Origin: Bradyrhizobium murdochi | GTDB taxonomy: Bacteria; Pseudomonadota; Alphaproteobacteria; Rhizobiales; Xanthobacteraceae | Direction of reading: 5' to 3' | NCBI RefSeq assembly: GCF_000472965.1 | Contig: NZ_AXAU01000023.1 | Location: forward strand, 1 to 64,000 | Length of the DNA: 64,000 nucleotides | In this document: positions 1 through 8,861 of the stretch, in pieces | Layout: each line of letters begins with the position of its first letter | How positions within the stretch are numbered: position 1 is the first letter of the stretch | Notes under the pieces: model-generated | Told to the model about the DNA's origin: nothing | What the model saw: only the letters and a program-made list of their open reading frames with translations | The model's database searches: none | Position numbers and translations under genes: made by a program

Positions 1-2
1 AG

Positions 3-266
3 GCCATGCTGCTCGAACTCGGCATCAAGCATCGCTACACCAGACCCTACCGGCCGCAAACCAATGGCAAGGTCGAGCGCTTCTGGCGAACCCTCGAAGA
101 GGACGTCATCGAGGGCGCAACCTTCGACAATCTCGACCATTTCACCAAAGAGCTGTTCGAGTACCTGATCTACTACAATAACCACAGGCCTCATCAGGCC
201 CTTGCAGGGCTCACCCCGAAGGCCTTTGCAGCCACCAAGACCACCGCGATCCAATCAGCGAATTAG
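3..266 (+). mobile_element. IS transposase, C-terminal part (DDE integrase core, IS481/IS3-like), cut by window edge
   Basis: The reading frame is open from the first bases of the window, so this is the 3' end of a longer gene. The protein contains HRYTRPYRPQTNGKVERFWR and later YYNNHRPHQALAG, the conserved tail of the rve integrase core where the last catalytic Glu (VERFWRTLEED) sits. This arrangement is typical of IS481- and IS3-group transposases. The gene stops at TAG 264-266. No terminal inverted repeat could be fixed between here and the end of tadA at 310. Whether the element is intact cannot be judged from this window. Confidence 0.85.
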
Positions 267-309
267 TGAACATCGACAGCAATGACGGCGGTGTGTGTGG
301 CTGCACCGC

Positions 310-756
310 CTACCGCCGTTCCCTGAAAAAGTCCCGCAGCAGTGCCGCGGCCTGGCTCTCGCCGACCGCCGAATAAACCTCCGGCACGTGGTGGCAGGTC
401 GGCTGGGCGAAGAATCGCACGCCGGAATCCACTGCGCCGCCCTTGGGATCGGCGGCGCCGTAATAGAGCCGCCGGATCCGCGCAAACGAGATCGCGCCGG
501 CGCACATCGTGCAGGGCTCCAGCGTGACGTAGAGGTCGCAATCGACCAGCCGCTCGGTGCCGATGGCCTCGGCCGCCTGCCGGATCGCCAATATTTCAGC
601 GTGCGCGGTCGGATCGCGGTCGGTCAGCGTCCGGTTGCCGGCGGTGGCGATCACCTCGTAATCCCGCACGATTACGCAGCCGATCGGAACTTCGCCGGCC
701 TTTCCGGCGTTTTCGGCCGTTTTCAGCGCCAAATCCATGAAAGAAGGGGCAGTCAT
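310..756 (-). CDS. tadA: tRNA-specific adenosine deaminase
   Basis: A 148-residue cytidine/deoxycytidylate deaminase-fold protein. It converts A34 to inosine in the anticodon of tRNA-Arg(ACG). The zinc site is visible as HAE (His52, catalytic Glu54) and PCTMC (Cys82, Cys85). The start at 756 was chosen over an in-frame upstream ATG at 768 because MTAPSFMDLAL gives a normal family length and is preceded by ACGAGGC. The gene converges on the IS remnant and is divergent from rluB. A broader nucleoside deaminase role is possible, but the size and motifs fit TadA. Confidence 0.9.
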   Translation of the reverse strand: MTAPSFMDLALKTAENAGKAGEVPIGCVIVRDYEVIATAGNRTLTDRDPTAHAEILAIRQAAEAIGTERLVDCDLYVTLEPCTMCAGAISFARIRRLYYGAADPKGGAVDSGVRFFAQPTCHHVPEVYSAVGESQAAALLRDFFRERR

Positions 757-921
757 GCCTCGTATCATTGGAATAAACCTGCTATGAGGGCCGCCCTCAG
801 CAAACGTGGATGCCGGTTTTGCGTGAGAATGCGCCCTGAGCGAAGTGCGCGCGCGTTATCGCTATGACAGCCCATCCTGATCCGCCTGATGGCCATTTTA
901 TTCGGACCCAAGAGAACATTC

Positions 922-2925
922 ATGCCCCGCGACAATGACAAAAACAACGATTCCCGCGGCCGGCGGGACCGTCCCGGGGGCGGCCAGGGCCGCGCCAGCG
1001 GAGTCAAGGGCCGCGCCGGCGGTGGCAAGGGCCGCTCGGGAGCGGCGAGGGGGCCTGAGAAGAAGTTTGCCAAGCGCGGCTTTGGCGCCAGGGATGGCGA
1101 CGAGCGCGGCGGTGAGCGGCGTCCCTATGCCGGGAAGTCCGAGGGAGCAAAATCGTTCGGCAAGAAGCCTTACGCCGGCAAGCGGGAAGGTGCTTCGTTC
1201 CGCCGCGACGATGATCGGCCGCCGCGCCGGGATTTTGGCGATCGGCCTCGGGCAAGATTTGACCGGGAGGATCGTTCCGGCGGAGGTCGTCCCGAGCGGG
1301 GTCCGCGCAAGGATTTTCGCGCGCGGGACGATCGCGATGGCGACAAGCGTTCGTTCAAGCCGCGTGGCGACCGGCCGAGTTATGATCGCGACGAGCGTCC
1401 CGCGCGTCGTGAGCGCGAAGAGGGCCGTCCGGCCGGGCGTTTTCAGGACAGGAAATTCGGCGACAAGCGGCCTTACACGCCACGCGGAGAGGGTTTCCGC
1501 AAAGACGGCGACCGTCCGCGTGGCGATCGGCCCTATGGTGATCGTCCGCCGCGCGACGGCGAGAAGCGATTTTCGCGCGGGCCGCGCCGAGATTTTGGCG
1601 ATCGTCCCGAGCGGGGTGAGGACAAGCCGTGGCAAAGGCGTGATGATCGTGGTGGCGGCGAACGTCCACGGTTTTCGCGCTCGCGCGAGGACCGGCCGAA
1701 GTTCGATCGTCCGCGCGAGCGCGGAGATCGAGACTATGACAGGGGGCGGCCGGCAGGCCGCACCGAGTGGCAGGAGCATCCGCGCAGCGAGGGACGTTTT
1801 CGCGACCGGCCGCGCCGCGACAACGAGGACGACGCCAAGATCTTCGCAAAGCGCCCGGCCTTCGGCGGCCGTGGCGCGTATCGCGAGCGCCCGACCGATT
1901 TCGACAAGCGCGCGCCGCGCGCGGAGCCGAAGCCTAAGAAGGCCGGCGAGCGCATCGCCAAGGTGGTGGCCCGCGCAGGCCTGGCCTCGCGCCGCGATGC
2001 CGAGGAATGGATCACGCAGGGCCGCGTCACCGTCAACGGCCGCGTCATCAATTCGCCGGCGCTCGACGTCACCGCTAATGACGTGATCGCCGTCGACGGC
2101 AAGGTGTTGCCGCCGCGCGAGCGCACGCGACTGTTCATGTATCACAAGCCGCGCGGGCTGATGACCACGCATGCCGATCCCGAGGGACGGCCGACCGTAT
2201 TCGACAATCTGCCGGAAGGCCTCCCGCGGCTGATCTCGGTCGGCCGGCTCGATTTCAACACCGAGGGGTTATTGCTGCTGACCAACGACGGCGGGCTCGC
2301 GCGTGCGCTCGAACTGCCCGACACCGGCTGGCTCAGGCGTTATCGCGTGCGCGCCCACGGCGAGGTCACGCAGGCGCAGCTCGATGAACTGAAAAAGGGC
2401 GTCGAGGTCGACGGCATCAAATATGGTTCGATCGATGCAACGCTGGAGCGCGACCAGGGCGCCAACGTCTGGCTGGTGTTCGCGATCCGCGAAGGCAAGA
2501 ACCGCGAGGTCCGCAACGTCATGGCGCATCTCGGCCTCGAGGTGAACCGCCTGATCCGCGTCTCCTACGGACCGTTCCAGCTCGGCGAGCTGGCCGAGGG
2601 CCAGGTCGAGGAGGTCAAGACCCGTGTGCTGCGCGAGCAGCTCGGCGAGAAGATCGCCGCACTCGCGGGCGCGGATTTCAACCGGCCGATGCCGGGCGAG
2701 AAATCCGATAGTGAGGACGACGCAGCGCGCGGCAAGAAGCCGTTCAAGCCGGCGGGCAAGAGCGCGCTGATCGCCGACCGCAAGGGCCGCCGCGTGCTGG
2801 TGCAGCGCACCGGCAGCGAGGAAGCCCGCGCGCGCAACGAGGACGAGGCCAGTGGCTACGGCCCGCCGCGCCGCCCGCGACGCGGCTATCACGGCAAGCG
2901 CGATCTGAAGCCGCGGGACGAGTAG
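922..2925 (+). CDS. rluB: 23S rRNA pseudouridine synthase (RluB/RsuA family) with very long disordered N-terminus
   Basis: The C-terminal half is a complete RsuA/RluB enzyme. An S4 RNA-binding domain begins near residue 341 (ERIAKVVARAGLASRR). The synthase domain follows, with PRGLMTTHADPEGRPTVFD and the catalytic Asp444 in GRLDFNTEGLLLLTNDGG. Residues 1 to about 335 are low-complexity, made of Arg, Asp, Gly, Pro and Lys in repeated GDRP/RDDR/RPRRDFGDR-like units. A shorter basic tail follows the catalytic domain. The ATG at 922 (MPRDNDKNN) was preferred to an in-frame start at 889 because AGAGAA precedes it and the charged region begins there. The family forms pseudouridine in the 23S peptidyl-transferase region. 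Whether the target is exactly the E. coli RluB site is inference. Confidence 0.9.
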   Translation: MPRDNDKNNDSRGRRDRPGGGQGRASGVKGRAGGGKGRSGAARGPEKKFAKRGFGARDGDERGGERRPYAGKSEGAKSFGKKPYAGKREGASFRRDDDRPPRRDFGDRPRARFDREDRSGGGRPERGPRKDFRARDDRDGDKRSFKPRGDRPSYDRDERPARREREEGRPAGRFQDRKFGDKRPYTPRGEGFRKDGDRPRGDRPYGDRPPRDGEKRFSRGPRRDFGDRPERGEDKPWQRRDDRGGGERPRFSRSREDRPKFDRPRERGDRDYDRGRPAGRTEWQEHPRSEGRFRDRPRRDNEDDAKIFAKRPAFGGRGAYRERPTDFDKRAPRAEPKPKKAGERIAKVVARAGLASRRDAEEWITQGRVTVNGRVINSPALDVTANDVIAVDGKVLPPRERTRLFMYHKPRGLMTTHADPEGRPTVFDNLPEGLPRLISVGRLDFNTEGLLLLTNDGGLARALELPDTGWLRRYRVRAHGEVTQAQLDELKKGVEVDGIKYGSIDATLERDQGANVWLVFAIREGKNREVRNVMAHLGLEVNRLIRVSYGPFQLGELAEGQVEEVKTRVLREQLGEKIAALAGADFNRPMPGEKSDSEDDAARGKKPFKPAGKSALIADRKGRRVLVQRTGSEEARARNEDEASGYGPPRRPRRGYHGKRDLKPRDE

Positions 2926-2982
2926 GGACGCCAGATGAGTGTCGCGCTTCCTTCTGTGGTCTCTGCCCCGGCGCATACTGCG

Positions 2983-3090
2983 TTCCCTCCCCCCTTGCGG
3001 GGGAGGGCTAGGGAGAGGGGTATCCCACGAGAAGTCTGCCCGTGTGGCACCCCCTTCCCCAACCCTTCCCCGCAAGGGGGAAGGGAGCAC
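2983..3090. repeat. Stem-loop repeat, family B copy 1
   Basis: This stretch between rluB and rsmD contains two G-tract/C-tract hairpins built from CCCTCCCCCCTTGCGGGGG and CTTCCCCGCAAGGGGGAAG. It closely resembles 11387-11494, and a shorter relative lies at 55908-55940. Open frames through it give artificial N-terminal extensions of rsmD. It is non-coding and REP-like, with possible folding or termination activity on either strand. Confidence 0.8.
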
Positions 3091-3107
3091 AGCCGGGCCG
3101 CACGTTG

Positions 3108-3662
3108 ATGCGTGTCGTCGGCGGACGATTGAAGGGCCGTAACCTGGCATCGCCTTCGTCGCGGGACATTCGCCCGACGGCGGATCGCTTGCGCGAGTCC
3201 GTGTTCAACATCCTGATCCACGCTTACGACAACCCGATCGAAGGCGCGCGCGTGCTCGACCTGTTCGCCGGTACCGGTGCGCTCGGCATCGAAGCGGTGT
3301 CGCGCGGCGCCAGCTTCACGCTGTTCGTCGACAACGGCGCCGAAGCGCGCGCGTTGTTGCGCAACAATGTCGAGGCGCTGGGCCTCGGCGGCGTGACAAA
3401 AGTCTATCGCCGCGACGCCACCAATCTCGGCCCGGCGCATCCGGTCGAGCCGTTCTCGCTGGTGTTCCTCGATCCGCCTTACGGCAAAGGCCTCGCGGAG
3501 AAGGCGCTGGTCTCGCTGCGCGATGGCGGCTGGCTGACGGCGGGGGCGCTCGTGGTGGTGGAGGAAGCGAAGGCGGCGGGGTTTGCGGTGCCCAGGGGAT
3601 TCGAGGAGCTGGAGCGGCGCGCGTATGACGATACGGAGTTTGTGTTTTTGCGGAGCAGATGA
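3108..3662 (+). CDS. rsmD: 16S rRNA (guanine(966)-N(2))-methyltransferase
   Basis: A 184-residue Rossmann-fold methyltransferase. MRVVGGRLKGRNL at the N-terminus and the RPTADRLRESVFNIL segment are family signatures. The SAM loop is VLDLFAGTGALGIEA, and the catalytic motif D122-P-P-Y binds the target guanine. The start at 3108 was chosen because everything upstream in frame is translated repeat sequence. The gene lies just downstream of rluB, so two rRNA-modifying enzymes are adjacent. It converges on mutL across a hairpin repeat. Confidence 0.93.
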   Translation: MRVVGGRLKGRNLASPSSRDIRPTADRLRESVFNILIHAYDNPIEGARVLDLFAGTGALGIEAVSRGASFTLFVDNGAEARALLRNNVEALGLGGVTKVYRRDATNLGPAHPVEPFSLVFLDPPYGKGLAEKALVSLRDGGWLTAGALVVVEEAKAAGFAVPRGFEELERRAYDDTEFVFLRSR

Positions 3663-3685
3663 CGCGCTGCTTCCGCAACCACTAC

Positions 3686-3811
3686 TGTCGTCGCCCGGCC
3701 TTGTGCGCAATTGCGCACTAGGACCGGGCGATCCAGTACGCCGCGGCCTATCGGTTCAACCGCTAATGTCTCTGGAATACTGGATCACCCGCCTTCGCGG
3801 GTGACGACAAG
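3686..3811. repeat. Intergenic stem-loop repeat with 16-bp palindrome
   Basis: This lies between the convergent rsmD and mutL genes. The outer arms GTCGTCGCCCGG and CGGGTGACGAC-like sequence enclose smaller inverted repeats. At 3703-3718 sits the perfect palindrome GTGCGCAATTGCGCAC. The same 16 bases recur at 43138-43153 inside another hairpin element. No coding potential was seen. Confidence 0.7.
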
Positions 3812-3829
3812 TGAGTGTGTGGGAGTCGA

Positions 3830-5635
3830 CTACCTCCGCCCGAACAGCTTCTCGATATCGGCGAGCTTCAATTCCACATAGGTCGGACGGCCATGGTTGC
3901 ACTGGCCGGAATTCGGCGTGTCTTCCATCTCGCGCAGAAGCGCGTTCATCTCTTCCGGCTTGAGGCGTCTCCCGGCACGGACAGAACCGTGGCAGGCCAT
4001 GGTGGCCGCGACATGCATCAGGCGGCGCTCCAGCGGCAGCGCCTCGTCCCATTCGGCCATGTGCTCGGCGAGATCGCGCAGCAACCCTACTGCATTCGCC
4101 TTGCCGAGCAGCGACGGCGTCTCGCGCACCGCCACCGCGCCGGGGCCAAAGGATTCGATCGCAAGTCCGAAGGAGGCGAGTTCCTCGGCGCGCGCCAGCA
4201 GCTTCTCGACGGTAGCCTCATCGAGTTCGACGATTTCGGGGATCAGAAGAATCTGCCGCTGCACGCCGTTCTTCGCCAGCGACGCCTTCAGCTTCTCGTA
4301 GACAATGCGCTCATGGGCGGCGTGCTGATCCACGACGATCAGGCCGTCGCGGGTTTGCGAGACGATATAGGTCTCGTGGATTTGGGTGCGCGCCGCGCCG
4401 AGTGGCCGGTCGAGCAGGTCGGCAGAGGGCTGCGCCTCGAAGCGTACGTCGGCGGTTGGCGCGCCGACATCGAACGCGGCTTGTCCGGCTTCGGCGAGCG
4501 CCGTTGCCGCCGCGCCTTCGAACGAGGGCCTGACCGGATAGGCCGGCGAACTCCGCCAGTCCCAGTTGGTCGGGCGCGGCGCAAAGGACGGACGAAACGC
4601 CGACAGCGCCGCACCGTCGGTATTGGCAGCGGTGCGCCGGCCCTCGCGGGCGAGGCCGTCCTTGAGCGCATGCACGATCAGCGCACGAACAAGCCCGGCG
4701 TTGCGAAACCGCACCTCGGTCTTGGCCGGGTGCACATTGGCGTCGACTTCCTGCGGCGCCAGCGTCACGAACAGCGCGACGACCGGATGACGATCACGCG
4801 GCAGATAGTCGGAATAGGCCGCGCGCACCGCGCCGAGGATGAGCTTGTCGCGGACCGGGCGGCCGTTGACGAACAGATATTGCCCGAGCGCATTGGCGCG
4901 GGTCAGCGAGGGGGCGGCAGCAAAACCCTCGACGATTACGCCTTCGCGCTCGGAGCGCACTTCGATGGCGCAAGAGCGGAAATCGTGACCTAAGATGTCG
5001 CCGAGCCGCGTCAGCCGACCCGCAGCACCCGGCAGCGCCGCGGCCCAGGTCACCGGCGCGCGTTCCTCGCCGGCCAAGGTGAAAGCGATGTCGGGCCGCG
5101 CCATTGCGAGGCGCCGCACCACTTCGCGGATCGCCTCGGCCTCGGTGCGGTCGGTCTTGAGAAATTTCAGCCGGGCGGGTGTTGCATAAAAGAGATCGCT
5201 GACCTCGACGCGGGTGCCTTGCGACAGCGCGGCCGGCATGATCTGCGATTTCAGGCCGCCTTCGACCGACAGCGACCAGGCGTGAGGTTCGCTGGCGTGG
5301 CGCGTGGTGATACCGAGCTTCGCCACGGCGCCGATCGAGGGCAGGGCCTCGCCGCGAAAGCCCAGCGTGCGAATGCGTAACAGATCCTCATCATCGAGCT
5401 TGGAGGTGGCGTGGCGGTCGACGGCGAGCGCGAGATCGCCATGGGTCATTCCGCTGCCGTCGTCGGTGATGCCGATCCGTCGTCTGCCGCCGCCATCGGT
5501 GAAAATGTCGACGCGGCTGGCGCCGGCGTCGATGGCGTTTTCGACGAGTTCCTTCACCACGCTCGCGGGACGTTCGACCACTTCGCCGGCGGCGATGCGA
5601 TTGACGACCTGTTCGGGGAGTTGGCGGACGGGCAT
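3830..5635 (-). CDS. mutL: DNA mismatch repair protein MutL (endonuclease type)
   Basis: A 601-residue protein. The N-terminal GHKL ATPase shows VVKELVENAIDAGAS (residues 26-40), TDDGSGM and GFRGEALPSI. The C-terminal dimerisation domain carries DQHAAHERIVYEKL, which matches the DQHA(X)2E(X)4E metal-binding endonuclease motif. It also has ACHGSVRAG and CNHGRPT, the companion zinc-site motifs. This MutL should therefore nick DNA itself, as in bacteria lacking MutH. The start MPVRQLPEQVVNRIAAGEV is the standard family N-terminus. The linker near residues 310-400 is poorly conserved, as usual. Confidence 0.95.
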   Translation of the reverse strand: MPVRQLPEQVVNRIAAGEVVERPASVVKELVENAIDAGASRVDIFTDGGGRRRIGITDDGSGMTHGDLALAVDRHATSKLDDEDLLRIRTLGFRGEALPSIGAVAKLGITTRHASEPHAWSLSVEGGLKSQIMPAALSQGTRVEVSDLFYATPARLKFLKTDRTEAEAIREVVRRLAMARPDIAFTLAGEERAPVTWAAALPGAAGRLTRLGDILGHDFRSCAIEVRSEREGVIVEGFAAAPSLTRANALGQYLFVNGRPVRDKLILGAVRAAYSDYLPRDRHPVVALFVTLAPQEVDANVHPAKTEVRFRNAGLVRALIVHALKDGLAREGRRTAANTDGAALSAFRPSFAPRPTNWDWRSSPAYPVRPSFEGAAATALAEAGQAAFDVGAPTADVRFEAQPSADLLDRPLGAARTQIHETYIVSQTRDGLIVVDQHAAHERIVYEKLKASLAKNGVQRQILLIPEIVELDEATVEKLLARAEELASFGLAIESFGPGAVAVRETPSLLGKANAVGLLRDLAEHMAEWDEALPLERRLMHVAATMACHGSVRAGRRLKPEEMNALLREMEDTPNSGQCNHGRPTYVELKLADIEKLFGRR

Positions 5636-5884
5636 GAGGTCGGGCTTAAACGTCGATTCGAGGTTGAACCGCCATTCTAGGCGTCCGTGGCGGCAATTGC
5701 ATGGGAAGAGGCCGAAACAATACCCGGCTGGGGATGAAGGTGGACTATCGCCTTGAAGATGCTGAGGTTCGTTCTCGGCTGGTCGACATGGCCTGAGATT
5801 GGACTTGAGATTGGGCCCGGGATTGTGAGGTCGTGTGGTCAGGTATATCGTTTAGAAAAATTATAATCTACTTGGAGGAACCCC

Positions 5885-6205
5885 ATGTGCCACCTATTCG
5901 CGCACCAGCCCCAACGCGACTATGAATCGCAGACCCGATCGCTGCGGATGGGCGGCCATAGCACCTCGATCCGGCTGGAAATGTCGTTCTGGGACACGCT
6001 GGAGGAGATCGCGGCGAAAGAGGGAATGAGCCTCGCCAAGTTTCTTACCACGTTGCACGACGAAGTTCTCGACCACCATGGCGAGGTCAAGAATTTTGCC
6101 TCGCTGTTGCGCTGCTCCTGCCTGATCTATCGCGCCAGGAGTGCGGTCGTCGTGCCGGAATTTCGTGGCAGCGCCGCCGCGGCCATTCTCGACGCCGCCG
6201 AATAG
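5885..6205 (+). CDS. Ribbon-helix-helix (RHH_4-type) domain protein
   Basis: A 106-residue protein. Its central part, STSIRLEMSFWDTLEEIAAK followed by EGMSLAKFLTTLHDEV, fits a ribbon-helix-helix fold with one beta strand and two helices. This type is common in alphaproteobacteria. A good GGAGGA ribosome site lies about 5 bases upstream of the ATG. The preceding 40 bases are unusually AT-rich (AAAAATTATAATC) and look like its promoter. The protein starts with MCHLF, and Cys residues recur in RCSCLIYRAR. DNA binding is inferred from the fold and the target is unknown. Confidence 0.7.
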   Translation: MCHLFAHQPQRDYESQTRSLRMGGHSTSIRLEMSFWDTLEEIAAKEGMSLAKFLTTLHDEVLDHHGEVKNFASLLRCSCLIYRARSAVVVPEFRGSAAAAILDAAE

Positions 6206-6275
6206 GTTCCGTCCAATCAGAAAAAGAAAAGCGGCTCGGTCCGGGATGGACCGAAACGCCTTTGTTTTGCCGGAA

Positions 6276-7844
6276 CTAGATCTCCTTGCGCTGCATCGCG
6301 CCGGCGATGTGGTCCGCCTGCCGGATTGCCAGCGAGACGATCGTCAGCGTCGGATTGCAGGCGGCGCCGCTGGTGAACTGGCTGCCATCGGAGATGAACA
6401 GGTTCTTGACGTCGTGGGTCTGACCAAACTTGTTCACCACGCCATCCCTCGGCTTCTCGCTCATCCTGTTGGTGCCGAGATTATGCGTGCTCGGGTAGGG
6501 TGGCGTCGGATAGGTCACGGTGGCGCCGACGGCCTCGTAGACGGCGGCGCCCTGCTTGTAGGCGTGATTGCGCATCGCGACGTCGTTGGGATGGTCGTCG
6601 AAATGCACGCTCGCCACCGGCATGCCGAACTTGTCCTTGGCCTTCGGATCCAGCGTGATGCGGTTGGTTTCCTGCGGCATGTCCTCGCCGACCAGCCACA
6701 TGCCGGCCATGCGTGGATAGGACTCCATCGCTGACGTGAAGGAGCGCCCCCACGCGCCGGGATTCAGAAACGCCGCCATGAACGGCACGCCGATCGACAG
6801 TGTCTCCATCTCATAGCCGCCGACGAAGCCGCGCTTAGGGTCGTTCTTCGCTTCGTCGCGGATGATGCCGGCCATGGTGGTGCCGCGATACATGTGCACC
6901 GATTTCTCGAACGTCGCGTACACGCTGCCGGTCATGTGCCGCATATAGTTGCGGCCGACCTGACCGGACGAGTTGGCGAGGCCGTTCGGGAACATGTTCG
7001 AGGCGCTGTTGAGCAGTAGCCGCGGGCTCTCGATCGAATTGCCTGCGACCGCCACAACCCGCGCCTTCTGGCGCTGCATCGCGCCGCTCTCGTCGGCGTA
7101 GACTACGCCCGTGACCTTGCCTGATGCGTCGTGCTCGATCTTGATCGCCATGCTGTTGGGGCGCACTTCGAGATTTCCGGTGGCCTCGCCCTTGGGGATT
7201 TCGGTATAGAGCGTCGACCATTTCGCACCCGACTTGCAGCCCTGGAAGCAGAAGCCGATCTGCTGGCAGGCGCCGCGCCCGTCGCGCGGGTCGCTGTTGA
7301 TCGCCATGTTGCCGGTGTGCACGGACTTGTAGCCGAGCTTCTTCGCGCCGGCTTCCATCACCTTGAAATTATTGTTGCCGGGCAGGCCGGCAATGCCGTT
7401 GGTGCGGGTCACGCCCATCTTGTCCTCAGCCTTGGCGTACCACGGCTCCATCTCGGCGAGCGCGATCGGCCAATCCAACAGATTGGCGCCGGCTATGTCG
7501 CCATAGGTGCTCTTGACCTTGAATTCATGCTCAGCAAAACGCAGCGAGGCACCGGCCCAATGCGTTGTCGAACCGCCGACCGCCTTCACGATCCATGCCG
7601 GAAGGTTCGGAAAATCCTTGGCGACGCGCCAGCTTCCCGACGTGGTGCGCATGTCGGACCATGCGAGCTGGGTAAAGCTCTCCCATTCGTCGTTGACGAA
7701 ATCTTGCATCTCGATGCGCGAGCCGGCTTCGAGGATCACGACCTTGACGCCTTTTTGCGCAAGCTCATTGCCGAGCGTTCCGCCCCCCGCACCGGAGCCA
7801 ACGATCACGACCACGCCGCTGTCATTCAGATCGAATTTTGCCAT
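6276..7844 (-). CDS. GMC-family FAD-dependent oxidoreductase (gluconate/glucose dehydrogenase large-subunit type)
   Basis: A 522-residue flavoprotein. The FAD-binding Rossmann motif GSGAGGGTLGNELAQ begins near residue 16. The catalytic C-terminal domain has YPSTHNLGTNRM (active-site His) and AACNPTLTI. Three cysteines at 193, 199 and 203 (ACQQIGFCFQGC) lie where some three-subunit GMC dehydrogenases hold an iron-sulfur cluster. The next gene upstream encodes the small subunit 3, and a cytochrome c starts the operon. It probably oxidises a sugar or alcohol and passes electrons to the cytochrome. The substrate cannot be read from the sequence. Confidence 0.85.
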   Translation of the reverse strand: MAKFDLNDSGVVVIVGSGAGGGTLGNELAQKGVKVVILEAGSRIEMQDFVNDEWESFTQLAWSDMRTTSGSWRVAKDFPNLPAWIVKAVGGSTTHWAGASLRFAEHEFKVKSTYGDIAGANLLDWPIALAEMEPWYAKAEDKMGVTRTNGIAGLPGNNNFKVMEAGAKKLGYKSVHTGNMAINSDPRDGRGACQQIGFCFQGCKSGAKWSTLYTEIPKGEATGNLEVRPNSMAIKIEHDASGKVTGVVYADESGAMQRQKARVVAVAGNSIESPRLLLNSASNMFPNGLANSSGQVGRNYMRHMTGSVYATFEKSVHMYRGTTMAGIIRDEAKNDPKRGFVGGYEMETLSIGVPFMAAFLNPGAWGRSFTSAMESYPRMAGMWLVGEDMPQETNRITLDPKAKDKFGMPVASVHFDDHPNDVAMRNHAYKQGAAVYEAVGATVTYPTPPYPSTHNLGTNRMSEKPRDGVVNKFGQTHDVKNLFISDGSQFTSGAACNPTLTIVSLAIRQADHIAGAMQRKEI

Positions 7845-7883
7845 GTTGATTTCCTCCCTGACTGTTCGCTACCTAAAGGCGCA

Positions 7884-8432
7884 TTAAGCCTTCGGGAGCC
7901 AGTCGATGTCGGCGAAGCCGCGCTTGATGTAGCCGCCATGCTCGGCGGAGGAGCCCTCGTAGCCGAACTTTGGCCATACCTCTTTCTGGTTATAGAGCGA
8001 GACAACGAGGTCACCGCAGATCTTCTGGAAGAACGGGGTCTGCTCGATCATCTGCAGCAGCGCGACGCGTTCGCTCTCCCATTGCACCTGGGCGTAGGGA
8101 AGCTTGTGACGGTCCTTCGCTGCCTGATCGAGCCCGGCCACGCCGTCATTGATAAGCGACTTTACGGCTGGATCCTTCGCCGCCTTGCCGTCCCACGGCC
8201 TGACCGCAGTGATGTAGTAGCTGTCTCCGAGGAAATCGTGCGGATAGATATCGCGTGCCATCTTCACCAGCGTCTTCAGCGTCGCCGGCGTCAGGGTGGT
8301 CGCATCGTCGGCCCAGGCGTCGCTGACACTGAGCCCGGTGCTGGTTGCGATCGCAACCGCCGGCACCGTGGTGGCCGCGCCCTTCAGGAAGACGCGGCGG
8401 TCGTACTTGCTGCGACGATCGACTTCTCTCAT
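7884..8432 (-). CDS. Gluconate 2-dehydrogenase subunit 3 family protein, Tat-exported
   Basis: A 182-residue protein starting at an ATG with a perfect AGGAGGA site. Its twin-arginine signal is YDRRVFLKG, followed by a hydrophobic stretch ending SVSDAWA. The mature part (LKTLVKMARDIYPHDFLGD, VWPKFGYEG) matches the small chaperone-like subunit of membrane-bound GMC dehydrogenases. In this family the Tat signal of subunit 3 is thought to carry the folded, cofactor-loaded GMC subunit across the membrane. The flavoprotein downstream has no signal of its own, which fits. The gap to the flavoprotein gene is about 40 bp. Confidence 0.85.
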   Translation of the reverse strand: MREVDRRSKYDRRVFLKGAATTVPAVAIATSTGLSVSDAWADDATTLTPATLKTLVKMARDIYPHDFLGDSYYITAVRPWDGKAAKDPAVKSLINDGVAGLDQAAKDRHKLPYAQVQWESERVALLQMIEQTPFFQKICGDLVVSLYNQKEVWPKFGYEGSSAEHGGYIKRGFADIDWLPKA

Positions 8433-8465
8433 GGGCTTCCTCCTGGAATGTTTTGTTGATTGCAA

Positions 8466-8861
8466 TTAACCGAAACGGCCGCCGCGCTGGATCACCTCGA
8501 TCTTGTAGCCGTCGGGATCGGTGACGAAGAAGAAGCGCGCCAGCGTCCTGCCGTCGTGCTTGAAGTCGCGCAGCGGCCCGGGCGCGAGATTTTCGCGCGC
8601 GAATCTCGCGTGCTCGGCGTCGACATCATCGACCACCACAGCGAGATGCCCGTAGCCGTCGCCCAGCCAGTAGGGCTCCTTGCGATCGAAGTTGACGGTC
8701 AGTTCGACTTCGAAGGGCGAGGAGGGATGACGCAGATAGATCAGCGCGAATTCCGGAAATTTGAGATGGTCGGCAACCTCGAGTCCGAAAGCGCGTGCAT
8801 AGAAGTCCAGCGATTTCGCCTCGTCGAATACGCGGATCATCGAGTGAACGGGCTTTGCCAT
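8466..8861 (-). CDS. VOC-superfamily (glyoxalase I-like) metalloprotein
   Basis: A 131-residue, two-module vicinal oxygen chelate protein. Candidate metal ligands are His in KPVHSMIRV, Glu in PFEVELTVN, His in GYGHLAVVVDD and Glu in GYKIEVIQ, which is the glyoxalase I H/E/H/E pattern. Its ATG immediately follows the TGA of the cytochrome c gene, so the two are translationally linked. Lactoylglutathione lyase activity is likely by motif. Its place inside a dehydrogenase cassette suggests that it may instead handle a reactive product of that pathway, which is inference. Confidence 0.75.
   Translation of the reverse strand: MAKPVHSMIRVFDEAKSLDFYARAFGLEVADHLKFPEFALIYLRHPSSPFEVELTVNFDRKEPYWLGDGYGHLAVVVDDVDAEHARFARENLAPGPLRDFKHDGRTLARFFFVTDPDGYKIEVIQRGGRFG

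Noticed and set aside
898..2172. A 424-codon open frame opposite rluB
   Set aside because: It arises from the repetitive GC-rich N-terminal region of rluB; composition is biased and no motif is present.
3815..4993. A 392-codon open frame opposite mutL
   Set aside because: MutL motifs are clear on the other strand; this frame has none.
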